From M55B157 sp964626275 (GTDB taxonomy: Bacteria > Actinomycetota > Actinomycetes > S36-B12): a DNA stretch of 64,000 bases. The notes below the pieces were generated by a model. That model did no database searches and was not told the DNA's origin. It saw only the letters and a program-made list of their open reading frames with translations. Positions within the stretch are counted from its first letter, which is position 1; each line of letters opens with the position of its first letter. The position numbers were made by a program, and so were the translations under genes. The stretch lies in NCBI GenBank assembly GCA_964626275.1, contig CAZVCZ010000002.1:1-64000 (forward strand). The letters are read 5' to 3'. Below are positions 51,635-60,871 of the stretch, one piece after another.

Positions 51635-53104
51635 GTGGAAGAGGTGTATGTCACCGAGGAGCCGCGCACCTATGAGGTGCGCACCTATGGCTGCCAGATG
51701 AACGTCCACGACTCTGAACGGATCAGCGGTGTCCTCGATGCTGCCGGCTACCTTCCGGCTCCCCAGGGCGAGCAGGCCGACATCGTGGTGTTCAACACCT
51801 GTGCGGTACGGGAGAACGCCGACAACCGGCTCTACGGCAACCTCGGTCATCTCGCGCCGATCAAGGGCGAGCGGCCCGGGATGCAGATCGCGGTGGGTGG
51901 GTGCCTTGCCCAGAAGGACAAGGACGTCGTCACCGAGCGCGCCCCCTGGGTCGACGTCGTCTTCGGCACCCACAATCTCGGATCCCTCCCGGCCCTTCTA
52001 GAGCGGGCCCGGATCCAGCAGGAGGCCCAGGTCGAAATCCTGGACTCCCTCGAGGTGTTCCCTTCGACCTTGCCCACCCGGCGCGAATCTGCCTACGCGG
52101 CGTGGGTGTCCATCAGCGTGGGCTGCAATAACACCTGCACGTTCTGCATCGTTCCCTCCCTTCGGGGAACGGAGAAGGACCGCCGGCCCGGTGACATCCT
52201 CGCCGAAGTCGAGGCCCTTGTCGCTGAAGGCGTGATCGAGGTGACCTTGCTGGGGCAAAACGTCAATGCCTACGGGGTGGAATTCGGCGACCGGGGTGCT
52301 TTCGCCGATCTGCTGCGCGCCTGCGGTCAGATCGAGGGTCTGGAACGGGTTCGCTTCACCAGCCCGCACCCGCGCGACTTCACCGATGACGTCATCGCGG
52401 CGATGGCCGAGACGTCCAATGTCATGCCGCAACTGCACATGCCCCTGCAATCAGGATCGGATCGGATTCTGCAGGCTATGCGCCGCTCGTATCGAGCTGA
52501 GCGCTATCTGGGCATCATCGATCGCGTTCGAGCCGCGATGCCGGAGGCGGCGATCACCACCGACATCATCGTCGGCTTCCCCGGTGAGACCGAGGAGGAT
52601 TTCCAGCAAACCCTCGCCGTCGTGGAGCAGGCGCGTTTCACTGGTGCATTCACCTTCCAGTACTCGCCGCGCCCCGGCACCCCGGCAGCCACGATGCCCG
52701 ATCAGATCCCACCTGAGATCGTCACCGAGCGCTATCAGCGCCTGATCGCGCTCGTCAACGACATCGCCTGGGAGGAGAACCGGGCATTCCTCGGCATCGA
52801 GGTCGAGGTGCTCGTCAGTGAGGGGGAGGGGCGCAAGGACGAGCGCACCGACCGGATCTCCGGGCGTGCCGCTGACAATCGACTCGTGCATGTGGGTCTG
52901 CCCGATCACCTCTCGGTTCGCCCAGGCGACATGGTGACCGCCACGGTGACCCACGCTGCGCCCCACCATCTCGTCGCCGATGACGTGCATCTCATCCGCG
53001 CCACGCGCGCGGGCGATGCCTGGCAGGCACGTCAGTCCCTGCCGAATGCGGTTGACGATTCAGGGCCGGGCGTCATGCTCGGGATTCCGAAGGTGGGGGC
53101 GTGA
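51635..53104 (+). CDS. miaB: tRNA-2-methylthio-N6-dimethylallyladenosine synthase
   Basis: Radical-SAM methylthiotransferase acting on i6A37 made by MiaA. 489 residues: MTTase Cys at about 20, 56 and 90 (RTYGCQMNVHDSER, NTCAVRE, GGCLAQKD), radical-SAM CNNTCTFC at 164-171, LLGQNVNAYG, and a TRAM domain. The YGCQMN signature separates it from RimO. First gene of the miaB-miaA operon. Confidence 0.95.
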   Translation: MEEVYVTEEPRTYEVRTYGCQMNVHDSERISGVLDAAGYLPAPQGEQADIVVFNTCAVRENADNRLYGNLGHLAPIKGERPGMQIAVGGCLAQKDKDVVTERAPWVDVVFGTHNLGSLPALLERARIQQEAQVEILDSLEVFPSTLPTRRESAYAAWVSISVGCNNTCTFCIVPSLRGTEKDRRPGDILAEVEALVAEGVIEVTLLGQNVNAYGVEFGDRGAFADLLRACGQIEGLERVRFTSPHPRDFTDDVIAAMAETSNVMPQLHMPLQSGSDRILQAMRRSYRAERYLGIIDRVRAAMPEAAITTDIIVGFPGETEEDFQQTLAVVEQARFTGAFTFQYSPRPGTPAATMPDQIPPEIVTERYQRLIALVNDIAWEENRAFLGIEVEVLVSEGEGRKDERTDRISGRAADNRLVHVGLPDHLSVRPGDMVTATVTHAAPHHLVADDVHLIRATRAGDAWQARQSLPNAVDDSGPGVMLGIPKVGA

Positions 53105-53811
53105 CGACGCGCATCGCCACCGTTCCCGCGACACCCCTGCTCATTCCCGAGGTAGCCGCGGGAGCGGCGGCTGAGTTCCACGATGTTCGGGGCGCCGCGC
53201 TCCAGCGGGTGAGGTGGGCGGCCGGATCCGACAATCGGGTGATCCTCCTCGCCGCGGATCCCGGTGTCCAGAGCGTCGTCGAGCTCCCCGCTTCATCCAG
53301 CCTCGATCTCTCCGCACTCGGACTACCGACCTCGTCGGACGCTGCGACCCGGGATTCATCGGGGACGCGCCCGGTGGTGAGTGCCATGGTCGGCACCTGG
53401 CTCGCAGCCGCAGTCGAAGTGGAGATCGCGAGCATCTGGGCTGTGCCCGCGGATCCTGCTCAGGCGCTCGCTCACCCCACCCCTGATCTCGGGCAAGGCG
53501 ACGTGGGAGTCGTCCTCATCGCCGATGGCTCCGCGACCAGGACCCCGAAGGCGCCCGGATCCTTCGTCGAGGGTGCTCTGGAGTTCGACGACCGACTCAT
53601 CGACGCGGTGAGCGCTGTCGATATCGACTACTTCCTCGACCCGGCTCGCGTGGACGATGTCGAGGGTTTCGGAGTGCAGGGCCTGGGGGCGTGGGCGGTG
53701 GCGGCCCGCTTCGCGCGCACACAGACCGGGGAATGGTCCGGTGAGGTCGATGTGGCAGCGGATCCACTCGGTGTGCAATATCTCGTTGCAGGTTGGCGCC
53801 AGGAGCCGTGA
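53101..53811 (+). CDS. Class III extradiol dioxygenase-like conserved protein between miaB and miaA
   Basis: 236 residues. Starts IATVPATPLLIPEVAAGAAA, and the pattern of short beta-strands (VSAMVGTWLAAAV, VGVVLIADGSATRT) fits the LigB-like fold seen in the actinobacterial protein between miaB and miaA (Rv2728c-like). The metal-ligand His residues of true dioxygenases are not obvious, so activity is doubtful. The GTG overlaps the miaB stop, and the miaA GTG overlaps its stop (53808-53811). Function unknown. Confidence 0.7.
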   Translation: MTTRIATVPATPLLIPEVAAGAAAEFHDVRGAALQRVRWAAGSDNRVILLAADPGVQSVVELPASSSLDLSALGLPTSSDAATRDSSGTRPVVSAMVGTWLAAAVEVEIASIWAVPADPAQALAHPTPDLGQGDVGVVLIADGSATRTPKAPGSFVEGALEFDDRLIDAVSAVDIDYFLDPARVDDVEGFGVQGLGAWAVAARFARTQTGEWSGEVDVAADPLGVQYLVAGWRQEP

Positions 53812-54707
53812 CGCAACCGATCATCGCGCTCGTTGGCCCGACCGCTGCGGGGAAATCCGCCCTTGCCGTCGAGTTGGCGGCTCTGATCGACGGTGAGGTG
53901 ATCAACGCGGACTCCATGCAGGGTTACATCGGCATGGACATCGGTACGGCGAAGGTGCCGCCTGCAGAACGGCAGGGGATCCCACATCACGTCATCGACG
54001 TGTGGGAGCCGACAGTGGAGATCAGCGTGGTGGAATTCCGCGACGCGGCCAGGGCGGCGATCGAGGATGTCCAGGGCCGCGGCCGAGTGGCGATCGTGGT
54101 CGGTGGGTCCTGGTTGTATGTCCAGGCCATCGTCGACGAACTCGATTTCCCACCGACCGACCCGCAGGTGCGCAAGAAGTGGCAGGACGAACTCGAGCGC
54201 GTGGGATCCAATGCTCTCCACGAGGAGTTGGGACGGCGAGATCCTGCGAGCGCGGCGGCGATCCTGCCGGGGAATGGACGCCGCATCGTCCGTGCCCTCG
54301 AAGTGATCGAGTTGACCGGCTCATTCACGGCGACACTGCCCGAACCGGTGTCGTGGAGCCCCACCCTGTGGTGGGGGATCGACGCGCCCCGGCACCTGCT
54401 TGATGAACGCATCTCGAAGCGCGTGGATGACATGTGGCAGGCCGGATTCGTCGACGAGGTTCGATCGTTGCGCGAATCCGGCATTGGACGAACGGCGAGC
54501 AAGGCGTTGGGCTACAGCCAGATCCTCGACCTACTCGAGGGGAAATCTGACGAGGCTCACGCTCGTGCAAACACAGTGGTGACGACGGTGAAGTTCGCCC
54601 GTCGTCAGCAGCGGCGCTTCCGCGCTGATACCCGCATCACGTGGTGGAGCGGATCCGAGATGGCGGTGCGCATGTCGCAGGAGGTCGATCAGGGGACCCG
54701 CACGTAG
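53808..54707 (+). CDS. miaA: tRNA dimethylallyltransferase
   Basis: Prenylates A37 of tRNAs reading UNN codons. 299 residues: P-loop LVGPTAAGKSALA, NADSMQGYIGMDIGTAK, DVWEP, VVGGSWLYVQAI, and LGYSQ near the C-terminus. GTG 53808 overlaps the upstream stop; TTG 53793 is the alternative. The 3' end overlaps the convergent deacetylase gene by 19 bases. Confidence 0.95.
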   Translation: MTQPIIALVGPTAAGKSALAVELAALIDGEVINADSMQGYIGMDIGTAKVPPAERQGIPHHVIDVWEPTVEISVVEFRDAARAAIEDVQGRGRVAIVVGGSWLYVQAIVDELDFPPTDPQVRKKWQDELERVGSNALHEELGRRDPASAAAILPGNGRRIVRALEVIELTGSFTATLPEPVSWSPTLWWGIDAPRHLLDERISKRVDDMWQAGFVDEVRSLRESGIGRTASKALGYSQILDLLEGKSDEAHARANTVVTTVKFARRQQRRFRADTRITWWSGSEMAVRMSQEVDQGTRT

Positions 54708-55429
54708 TACTCAGTTCCCAGCAGCGCGGTGAACACCGGCCCTGGCAATCCGCCGAGAACCGCCAGTGTGCGCGTGGAATCGTCTGCCGACGCCTGGCTG
54801 GCGTGGGCCTTCATGCTGGCTCGCTTCTCGTCGAGAAATGCCCGCACATCCACACGGTGGGTGATGTCGGCACGTGGGGTGTAGGCGTGGGCGAACTCAG
54901 CCGGGTCGAAGTCGGCCGGGGTTACGCGCATGCGAGCAGCCAGTCGTACGGCGCGAGAGATCGGTTCGCGAGGAAGGGTCGCCTCGAATAACCTCGTCCC
55001 GCCCATGACGGATGCGGCTCGAGCGACGTGGTGGACCTGGATGTGATCGGGATGGCCATAGCCTCCGGACGGGTCATAGCCGATAAGCACATCGATGCCC
55101 TCAGCGTCCATGATCTGGCGAACTCGCTCCGCAAGGTCACCCACGGGTTGACTCGCGAACCCACCGGGAGCATCGCCGTGCAGTCCTGAGTCATGGAAGC
55201 CCAGCGGATGGATCGCTGAGACTCCCAGGATCCGAGCGGACTCCTGAAGTTCTCTTTCCCGAGTCTGTGCCAGGTCGGAACCGAAGGAGGCCGCCGCCAA
55301 TCCCTCGGCACCATCGGTGGCGGTGATCAAGACGACGCGATGTCCCTCGGCGGCGGCACGCGCCATCGTGCCCGCGGTGAGCAGCGCCTCGTCATCGGGG
55401 TGGGCGTGGAGGAACCCGAGCGTGACCAT
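54689..55429 (-). CDS. PIG-L (LmbE-like) deacetylase
   Basis: 246 residues. N-terminal MVTLGFLHAHPDDEALLTAG carries the zinc motif HPDDE; GYDPSGGYGHPDHIQVHHVA supplies the third ligand. The family includes mycothiol enzymes MshB and Mca; the length and GGYGHPDH motif fit, but the substrate cannot be assigned between mycothiol-type and other GlcNAc conjugates. ATG 55429 has CACTAT 6 bases upstream. Confidence 0.85.
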   Translation of the reverse strand: MVTLGFLHAHPDDEALLTAGTMARAAAEGHRVVLITATDGAEGLAAASFGSDLAQTRERELQESARILGVSAIHPLGFHDSGLHGDAPGGFASQPVGDLAERVRQIMDAEGIDVLIGYDPSGGYGHPDHIQVHHVARAASVMGGTRLFEATLPREPISRAVRLAARMRVTPADFDPAEFAHAYTPRADITHRVDVRAFLDEKRASMKAHASQASADDSTRTLAVLGGLPGPVFTALLGTEYYVRVP

Positions 55430-55435
55430 GCGCCC

Positions 55436-55441
55436 ATAGTG
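55436..55441 (-). promoter_or_regulatory. Candidate leaderless -10 of the PIG-L gene
   Basis: CACTAT on the minus strand, 6 bases before ATG 55429. Confidence 0.4.
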
Positions 55442-55458
55442 GCCCAGCCTCGATCCCG

Positions 55459-55464
55459 TACCGT
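55459..55464 (+). promoter_or_regulatory. Leaderless -10 of the 55473 glycosyltransferase gene
   Basis: TACCGT, 8 bases before GTG 55473; divergent from the PIG-L promoter only about 20 bases away. Confidence 0.5.
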
Positions 55465-55472
55465 CATCCGGT

Positions 55473-56585
55473 GTGAGGATCGCCCACATCTCCGACTGCT
55501 ATGCCCCACGAACAGGTGGCATCGAAACCCAGGTGCGATCCCTCGCTCGGGCCCAGGCGTCGCGTGGTGATGAGGTGCATGTCATCACGGCAACTCCCGG
55601 TCACGGCGACGTTCGTTCCGGCCGTGATGTCGATGGTGAAGTGGACCTGCATCGGGTTGCCGCGCGATTGCCGGCGGAAATCCCGATCCATCCCCGGACA
55701 GGGCACCATGTCCGTTCGATTCTCGAGGCACTGAACCCTGATGTCGTCCACCTGCATACCGGGGTCATCTCTCCCTTCGCCTGGGGCGGGCTGCGGGTGG
55801 CAGCGGATCTCGGTGTCCCACGCGTAGTGACCGTGCACAGCATGTGGGGGCCGCTAGCTCGACCCGGTCATCGTCTCGCCTGGCGTGTTCTTCCTTGGCT
55901 CACTGAAGGCACGGTGGTGACCGCGGTGAGCCACACCGCTGCAGAGGCCATTCAGTCGTCTCTCGGCATAGACGTGGGAGTCATCCCGAATGGCATCGAT
56001 CCCCAGCAGTGGCCGGCGACGATGGCGACGGGCGAACCCGGTGTCGTGCGCATCGTCAGCGTTGCTCGACTCGCACCCCGCAAGCGCATCAGTGCCCTGC
56101 TCGATGTGCTCTTCCGGGCATCGCTTCGTCTCGATCCCGATGTCGAGGTGCGGGCCACGATCATCGGCGATGGCCCGGAGCGAGCTCGAGCGCAGCGGCG
56201 CATCGATGGCGCGGGCATGAGCCCGCGGGTAAACCTCGTGGGACGGTACACACCGGAGCAGATTCGCTGGACCTACACCGAAGCCGACCTGTTCGTGCAG
56301 GCCTCGGTCCGGGAGTCCTTCGGGATCGCTGCTCTGGAGGCTCGCACCAGCGGGCTTCCGGTGATCGCGCGCTCCCAGACAGGTGCCGGTGAGTTCATCG
56401 ATGATGGGGTGAATGGTCTGCTGTGCGCCGATGACGATGGCCTCGTCGACGCCATCGCCGCCCTGGGTGCGGATCCGCAGCGCAGGGAGGCAATGCGTCG
56501 CTTCAACGTCGACCACCCGCCCGACCAGTCCTGGCCCAGGGTGCTCGAGGTCGCGGATGAGGTCTACGCCCGAGCGGGCGCCTAG
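55473..56585 (+). CDS. Glycosyltransferase family 4 protein
   Basis: 370 residues, GT-B fold: MRIAHISDCYAPRTGGIETQ, VVHLHTGVISPFAW, VIPNGIDPQQW, IVSVARLAPRKRISALLDVL and the donor-site motif ESFGIAALEARTSGLPVIAR (E-x7-E). Mannosyl- or GlcNAc-transferase-like; substrate unknown. Divergent from a PIG-L deacetylase. In mycothiol synthesis a GT4 (MshA) precedes a PIG-L deacetylase (MshB), but this protein is shorter than typical MshA and the link is only suggestive. Confidence 0.83.
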   Translation: MRIAHISDCYAPRTGGIETQVRSLARAQASRGDEVHVITATPGHGDVRSGRDVDGEVDLHRVAARLPAEIPIHPRTGHHVRSILEALNPDVVHLHTGVISPFAWGGLRVAADLGVPRVVTVHSMWGPLARPGHRLAWRVLPWLTEGTVVTAVSHTAAEAIQSSLGIDVGVIPNGIDPQQWPATMATGEPGVVRIVSVARLAPRKRISALLDVLFRASLRLDPDVEVRATIIGDGPERARAQRRIDGAGMSPRVNLVGRYTPEQIRWTYTEADLFVQASVRESFGIAALEARTSGLPVIARSQTGAGEFIDDGVNGLLCADDDGLVDAIAALGADPQRREAMRRFNVDHPPDQSWPRVLEVADEVYARAGA

Positions 56586-56588
56586 GCT
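56583..56588 (+). promoter_or_regulatory. Leaderless -10 of dapF
   Basis: TAGGCT, overlapping the stop of the upstream gene and 7 bases before ATG 56596. Confidence 0.6.
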
Positions 56589-56595
56589 GTAGGCC

Positions 56596-57408
56596 ATGGG
56601 AACGATCCGCTTCGCGAAGGGCCACGGCACGGGCAATGACTTCGTCATTCTGCCCGAGGTCGAGGGTGACCTGAGCGAGGCTCAGGTTCGGGCTCTGTGC
56701 GATCGGCGTTTCGGCCTCGGAGCCGATGGAGTGCTCATCATCGTCGAGCGTGGCGATGACTACTTCATGGACTATCGCAACGCCGATGGAAGCATCGCCG
56801 AGATGTGCGGGAACGGCATCAGAGTGTTCGCCCGCTACCTCGTCGACCACGACCTCGCACCAGCCGGTGCCATCACCATCCAGACTCGTGGCGGGAGTTA
56901 TGAGGTCGTCTGCCCCGGGGATGGCCTTATTGAGGTCGCCATGGGCACCGCCACGCAGCCGGCTGCGCGTGCGATGCCGGTGGTGAGCGTCGGCGACTCC
57001 ACCTGGAACGCCACGCCGGTGCTTGTCCCCAACCCGCATGCCGTCGTGTTCGTCGATGATCTCGACGAAGCCGGTGACCTGGTCGAGCCCCCTGAGGTGG
57101 CGCCGGGGATGTTCCCTGATGGGGTGAACGTCGAGTTCGTCGTCGATCGCGGAGTCGACCACATCGCTATGCGCGTTCATGAGCGCGGTGTCGGAGAGAC
57201 ACTGTCCTGCGGCACTGGCGCGTGCGCGGCAGCGTGGGCGGCGAGGCGGCGCACCGACGATCCGACTCCGGGGACGGCCAGGGTCGATGTCCCCGGCGGA
57301 ACCGTGTGGGTGCGAGAAGACGCGGAGGGAGCCTTGACCCTCATCGGTCCGGCGAGCATCGTCGCCGAGGGCTCGATCGATCCCGGTTGGTGGGCGGAGA
57401 TCGAGTGA
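56596..57408 (+). CDS. dapF: Diaminopimelate epimerase
   Basis: Interconverts LL- and meso-diaminopimelate. 270 residues: GHGTGNDFVILP, the first catalytic Cys at about 71 (AEMCGNGIRVFAR) and the second at about 205 (TLSCGTGACAAAWAA). Third lysine/DAP gene in the window with dapA and dapB. The hflX GTG overlaps its stop (57405-57408). Confidence 0.96.
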   Translation: MGTIRFAKGHGTGNDFVILPEVEGDLSEAQVRALCDRRFGLGADGVLIIVERGDDYFMDYRNADGSIAEMCGNGIRVFARYLVDHDLAPAGAITIQTRGGSYEVVCPGDGLIEVAMGTATQPAARAMPVVSVGDSTWNATPVLVPNPHAVVFVDDLDEAGDLVEPPEVAPGMFPDGVNVEFVVDRGVDHIAMRVHERGVGETLSCGTGACAAAWAARRRTDDPTPGTARVDVPGGTVWVREDAEGALTLIGPASIVAEGSIDPGWWAEIE

Positions 57409-58796
57409 GCGATCTGTTCCCCCCGGCGACCGGGGATCTTGACCTCGCCGACCGGCAGGCATTACGTCGTGTGACGGGGCTGTCGACCGAGCTCGTCGAC
57501 GTTACCGAGGTCGAATACCGCCAGGTTCGACTCGAGCAGGTCGTCCTCGTCGGAGTGTGGACATCGGGAACCGCCGATCAGGCCGAACGAAGCCTGCAGG
57601 AACTGGCACGCCTCGCTGAGACCGCGGGTGCGGTCGTGCTCGACGGTGTCATCCAGCGGCGGGACCGGCCCGACCCCGCGAGTTACATCGGATCGGGCAA
57701 GGCGAAGGAACTGCGGGAGATTGTGGTGTCCGCCGAAGCCGACACGGTGATCTGCGATGGTGAATTATCGCCGGGCCAACTTCGTCACCTCGAGGACATC
57801 GTCAAGGTGAAGGTGGTCGATCGCACCTGGTTGATCCTCGACATCTTCGCCCAGCACGCGCGTAGTCGTGCCGGAAAAGCCCAGGTCGCCCTGGCCCAGA
57901 TGGAGTACCTGCTGCCGCGCCTGCGTGGCTGGGGTGAGTCGTTGAGCCGCCAGGCCGGCGGTCGAGCCGGTGGTGCGACCGGGGGCGTGGGCACCCGCGG
58001 TCCCGGTGAGACGAAGATCGAGACCGACCGGCGACGCATCAGGTCCCAGATGACGCGCTTGCGCCGGGATCTTGCCGACTACGACCGCATCGGTCGCACC
58101 CAGCGACAGAGTCGCCGGCGCTCCCACCTCCCCGGCGTCGCCCTGGCGGGATACACCAATGCCGGAAAGTCCAGCCTGCTCAATCGAATGACCGGAGCAG
58201 GCGTGCTGGTGGAGGATGCCCTCTTCGCGACCCTCGACCCCACAGTGCGTCGCGCGCGAACTCCATCCGGGCGCGACTTCACCCTCGCCGACACGGTGGG
58301 TTTCGTCCGGCACCTGCCCCACAATCTCGTGGAGGCATTCCGCACGACTTTGGCTGAGGTCACCGAGGCTGATCTGCTCGTGCATGTCGTCGATGCGAGC
58401 GATCCGGCACCACTCGAGCAGATCTCGGCGGTACGCGATGTTCTCACCGAGATCGGCGCGCAGAAGGTTCCCGAGCTCATCGTCTTCAACAAGGCCGATG
58501 TTGCTGATCCGAACGCGCTCTCCTCGCTGCTGCGCCAGGAGCCGCAGGCAGTCGCCGTCTCGGCCGCGACCGGCGAGGGCATCGACGAGCTATTCGTCGC
58601 GATCGATCAGCGATTGCCGCACCCTTCCGAGGAAGTCGATCTCGTCATTCCCTACGCCCGAGCGGATCTCATCGCTCGGGCACATGCGGAGGGTGAGGTG
58701 GTGCGGGAGGTCCATGACGACACCGGGACCCGGCTGCACGCCTTCGTCGGCCCCGCTCTCGCCGCGGAACTGGGCGCCGTCGCCACGGATCGATGA
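57405..58796 (+). CDS. hflX: Ribosome-associated GTPase HflX
   Basis: 463 residues. N-terminal HflX domain (DRPDPASYIGSGKAKELREI, HARSRAGKAQVALAQMEYLL), a Gly-rich linker GGRAGGATGGVGTRGPGETK, then the G-domain: GYTNAGKSSLLNRMTG, ATLDPTVR, DTVGFVRHLP, NKAD. Splits stalled or stressed 70S ribosomes in other bacteria. The start overlaps dapF; dinG overlaps its stop by ATGA. Confidence 0.95.
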   Translation: MSDLFPPATGDLDLADRQALRRVTGLSTELVDVTEVEYRQVRLEQVVLVGVWTSGTADQAERSLQELARLAETAGAVVLDGVIQRRDRPDPASYIGSGKAKELREIVVSAEADTVICDGELSPGQLRHLEDIVKVKVVDRTWLILDIFAQHARSRAGKAQVALAQMEYLLPRLRGWGESLSRQAGGRAGGATGGVGTRGPGETKIETDRRRIRSQMTRLRRDLADYDRIGRTQRQSRRRSHLPGVALAGYTNAGKSSLLNRMTGAGVLVEDALFATLDPTVRRARTPSGRDFTLADTVGFVRHLPHNLVEAFRTTLAEVTEADLLVHVVDASDPAPLEQISAVRDVLTEIGAQKVPELIVFNKADVADPNALSSLLRQEPQAVAVSAATGEGIDELFVAIDQRLPHPSEEVDLVIPYARADLIARAHAEGEVVREVHDDTGTRLHAFVGPALAAELGAVATDR

Positions 58797-60871
58797 CGCC
58801 GACGCCGCCTGACGATCCTGGGGCTCCAGTGGCCCACCCCGGGACTCCATCAGTCGACCTCGATGTGGCGCTCCAGGAGGCAGCGGCCGCCGTCGGGGGT
58901 ACGCCAAGGCCGGGCCAAGTCGTGATGGCCGAGGCCGTGGCGGGCAGTCTGGCAACAGGAGAGCACCTGCTCGTTCAGGCGGGCACCGGTACGGGCAAAT
59001 CATTGGCCTACCTCGTCCCGGCGATCCTTCATGCGAAGTCCGCCGGAGCCGTGGTCGTGGCTACGGCGACCCTGGCGTTGCAGCGACAGCTCATCGAACA
59101 GGACCTTCCCGCCATCACGACCGCCCTCGATCACCACTGGGATGCGCCAATCCGGGCGGCTGTACTGAAGGGGCGTCACCATTACGTGTGCCTGCAAAGG
59201 CTGCAGTCGCCTCCGGCCTCCGCTTCCTCAGGGACGCCCACCGCAACCGCTGGCGCGATGGAGGAAATGCCCCTGTGGGAGGACACCGGCTCGGGGCGGT
59301 TGAGTCGGCAGGCCGCAGAGGTTCGTCGCTGGGCTGAGACCACGACCACGGGTGATCGCGATGACCTGCCCGAACCCGTGGACTCCCGGGTCTGGCGCGC
59401 CATGTCGGTGACCGCCGCTGAATGCATCGGCCGCCAGCGCTGCCCGGTAGGGGAGGAGTGCTTCGCGGAGAAGGCCAGGGAGGCCGCGCGCGACGCCGAC
59501 ATCGTCGTCACCAACCACGCGATGCTGGCCCTCGAGATCATCGAGGGCATTCCCGTCCTGCCAGAGCATGATGCGGTCATCATCGACGAGGGCCACGAGT
59601 GGATCGAGCGGGCCACCTCAGCAGCCACCGTGTCCCTGTCGACCGCACAGGTCGATGCCCTGGCCGCACCGGTGCGACGACTCGCAGACAAGCAGGCTGT
59701 GGCGCTGGAGGAGGCCGCGTCGGCCTTTCGCTCGGCTGCCGATGCTGTTCTCTCCGGCCCCGAGGGGCAGGTGGGCGAGGGGCGTAGCGGTTCGGAGTCC
59801 GTCCGACTCCGCGAGTTGACGGCCTCGCTCACCGACGCGCTCACCACCGTGCGGTCGGCGGCTCGGACTGCATTGTCGGCACTGCCTCCCACCTCGGAAA
59901 GCGATGGGGAACTTGCTGCGCGCCAACGGATTCGGGCCCAACTGGATGAAGCCATCATGGTGGCCGACCGCGCCCTGAGTCGCTCGAGTGACCAGGTGGT
60001 GTGGATGACCGATCGGCCGCCAACGTTGCGGATCGCGCCCCTGTCGATTGCGGCGATGATGTCGACGCGTACCGCTCAACAGGCCCTGGTGGTGACCAGC
60101 GCCACCCTCGGTGAGGCGCCGTTCACCGCACTGGCGCGGGAGATCGGGATCGATGAGTGGCCCTGGCAGGGCATGGATGTCGGGTCGAGTTTCGATCATG
60201 CCAAGCAGGGAATCCTCTACGTCGCCGCGCATCTGCCCGAACCCGGACGAGGAACGATCGACGACCTCGTCCTCGACGAGATGGCCGAACTCATCGAGGC
60301 GGCAGGTGGGCGAACCCTTGCCTTGTTCTCCTCCTGGCGAGCCGTCGAGCGGGCCGCCGACTACTTCCGGGTGCGACTGCCGGAGACGATCACCCTGCTC
60401 GTGCAGCAACGTGGCGACATGGTGGCACCGCTGATCGAGCGATTCCGTGAGGACGCGACCTCGACCCTCATCGGCACTGTGAGCCTCTGGCAGGGGGTGG
60501 ATGTCCCAGGGGATGCCTGTCGTCTGGTGGTCATCGACCGGATTCCGTTCTCCCGACCCGACGACCCCGTTCTCGCCGCACGCTCGGAACGGGTGGAGGA
60601 ATCCGGGGGAAGCGGATTCGCGGAGGTGGCCCTGCCCCGGGCGGGAATGCTGCTGGCCCAGGGGGTGGGCCGGTTGATTCGTGGCCCAGAGGACCGAGGC
60701 GTCGTCGCGGTGTGCGACCCCAGGCTTGTCACCAAGGGTTACGGGAGCAGGCTGCGCCGAGCGCTGCCTCCGCTGTGGTTCACCACCGATGGAGAGCAGG
60801 CCCGTCAGTCGCTGCGTCGACTGGCGGAGGGTTCAGCGGGTGTCGACGTCACACCCGACGAAGGACAGTGA
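58793..60871 (+). CDS. dinG: DinG/XPD-like ATP-dependent DNA helicase
   Basis: 692 residues. Walker A QAGTGTGKSLAYLVP, DEAH variant IIDEGHEW, and Cys residues consistent with an iron-sulfur domain between motifs Ia and II (HYVCLQRL, CIGRQRCPVGEECF). C-terminal helicase motifs SLWQGVDVPGDACRLVVIDR and GVGRLIRG. Acts on forked or damaged DNA. Next to lexA and convergent with it (23-base overlap); no LexA box was found directly before it, as it sits inside the hflX operon. Confidence 0.92.
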   Translation: MTPTPPDDPGAPVAHPGTPSVDLDVALQEAAAAVGGTPRPGQVVMAEAVAGSLATGEHLLVQAGTGTGKSLAYLVPAILHAKSAGAVVVATATLALQRQLIEQDLPAITTALDHHWDAPIRAAVLKGRHHYVCLQRLQSPPASASSGTPTATAGAMEEMPLWEDTGSGRLSRQAAEVRRWAETTTTGDRDDLPEPVDSRVWRAMSVTAAECIGRQRCPVGEECFAEKAREAARDADIVVTNHAMLALEIIEGIPVLPEHDAVIIDEGHEWIERATSAATVSLSTAQVDALAAPVRRLADKQAVALEEAASAFRSAADAVLSGPEGQVGEGRSGSESVRLRELTASLTDALTTVRSAARTALSALPPTSESDGELAARQRIRAQLDEAIMVADRALSRSSDQVVWMTDRPPTLRIAPLSIAAMMSTRTAQQALVVTSATLGEAPFTALAREIGIDEWPWQGMDVGSSFDHAKQGILYVAAHLPEPGRGTIDDLVLDEMAELIEAAGGRTLALFSSWRAVERAADYFRVRLPETITLLVQQRGDMVAPLIERFREDATSTLIGTVSLWQGVDVPGDACRLVVIDRIPFSRPDDPVLAARSERVEESGGSGFAEVALPRAGMLLAQGVGRLIRGPEDRGVVAVCDPRLVTKGYGSRLRRALPPLWFTTDGEQARQSLRRLAEGSAGVDVTPDEGQ

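Noticed and set aside
55473..56585. Assignment as mshA with the neighbouring PIG-L gene as mshB
   Set aside because: Length and motifs fit a generic GT4; the genes are divergent and a mycothiol role cannot be shown from this window.
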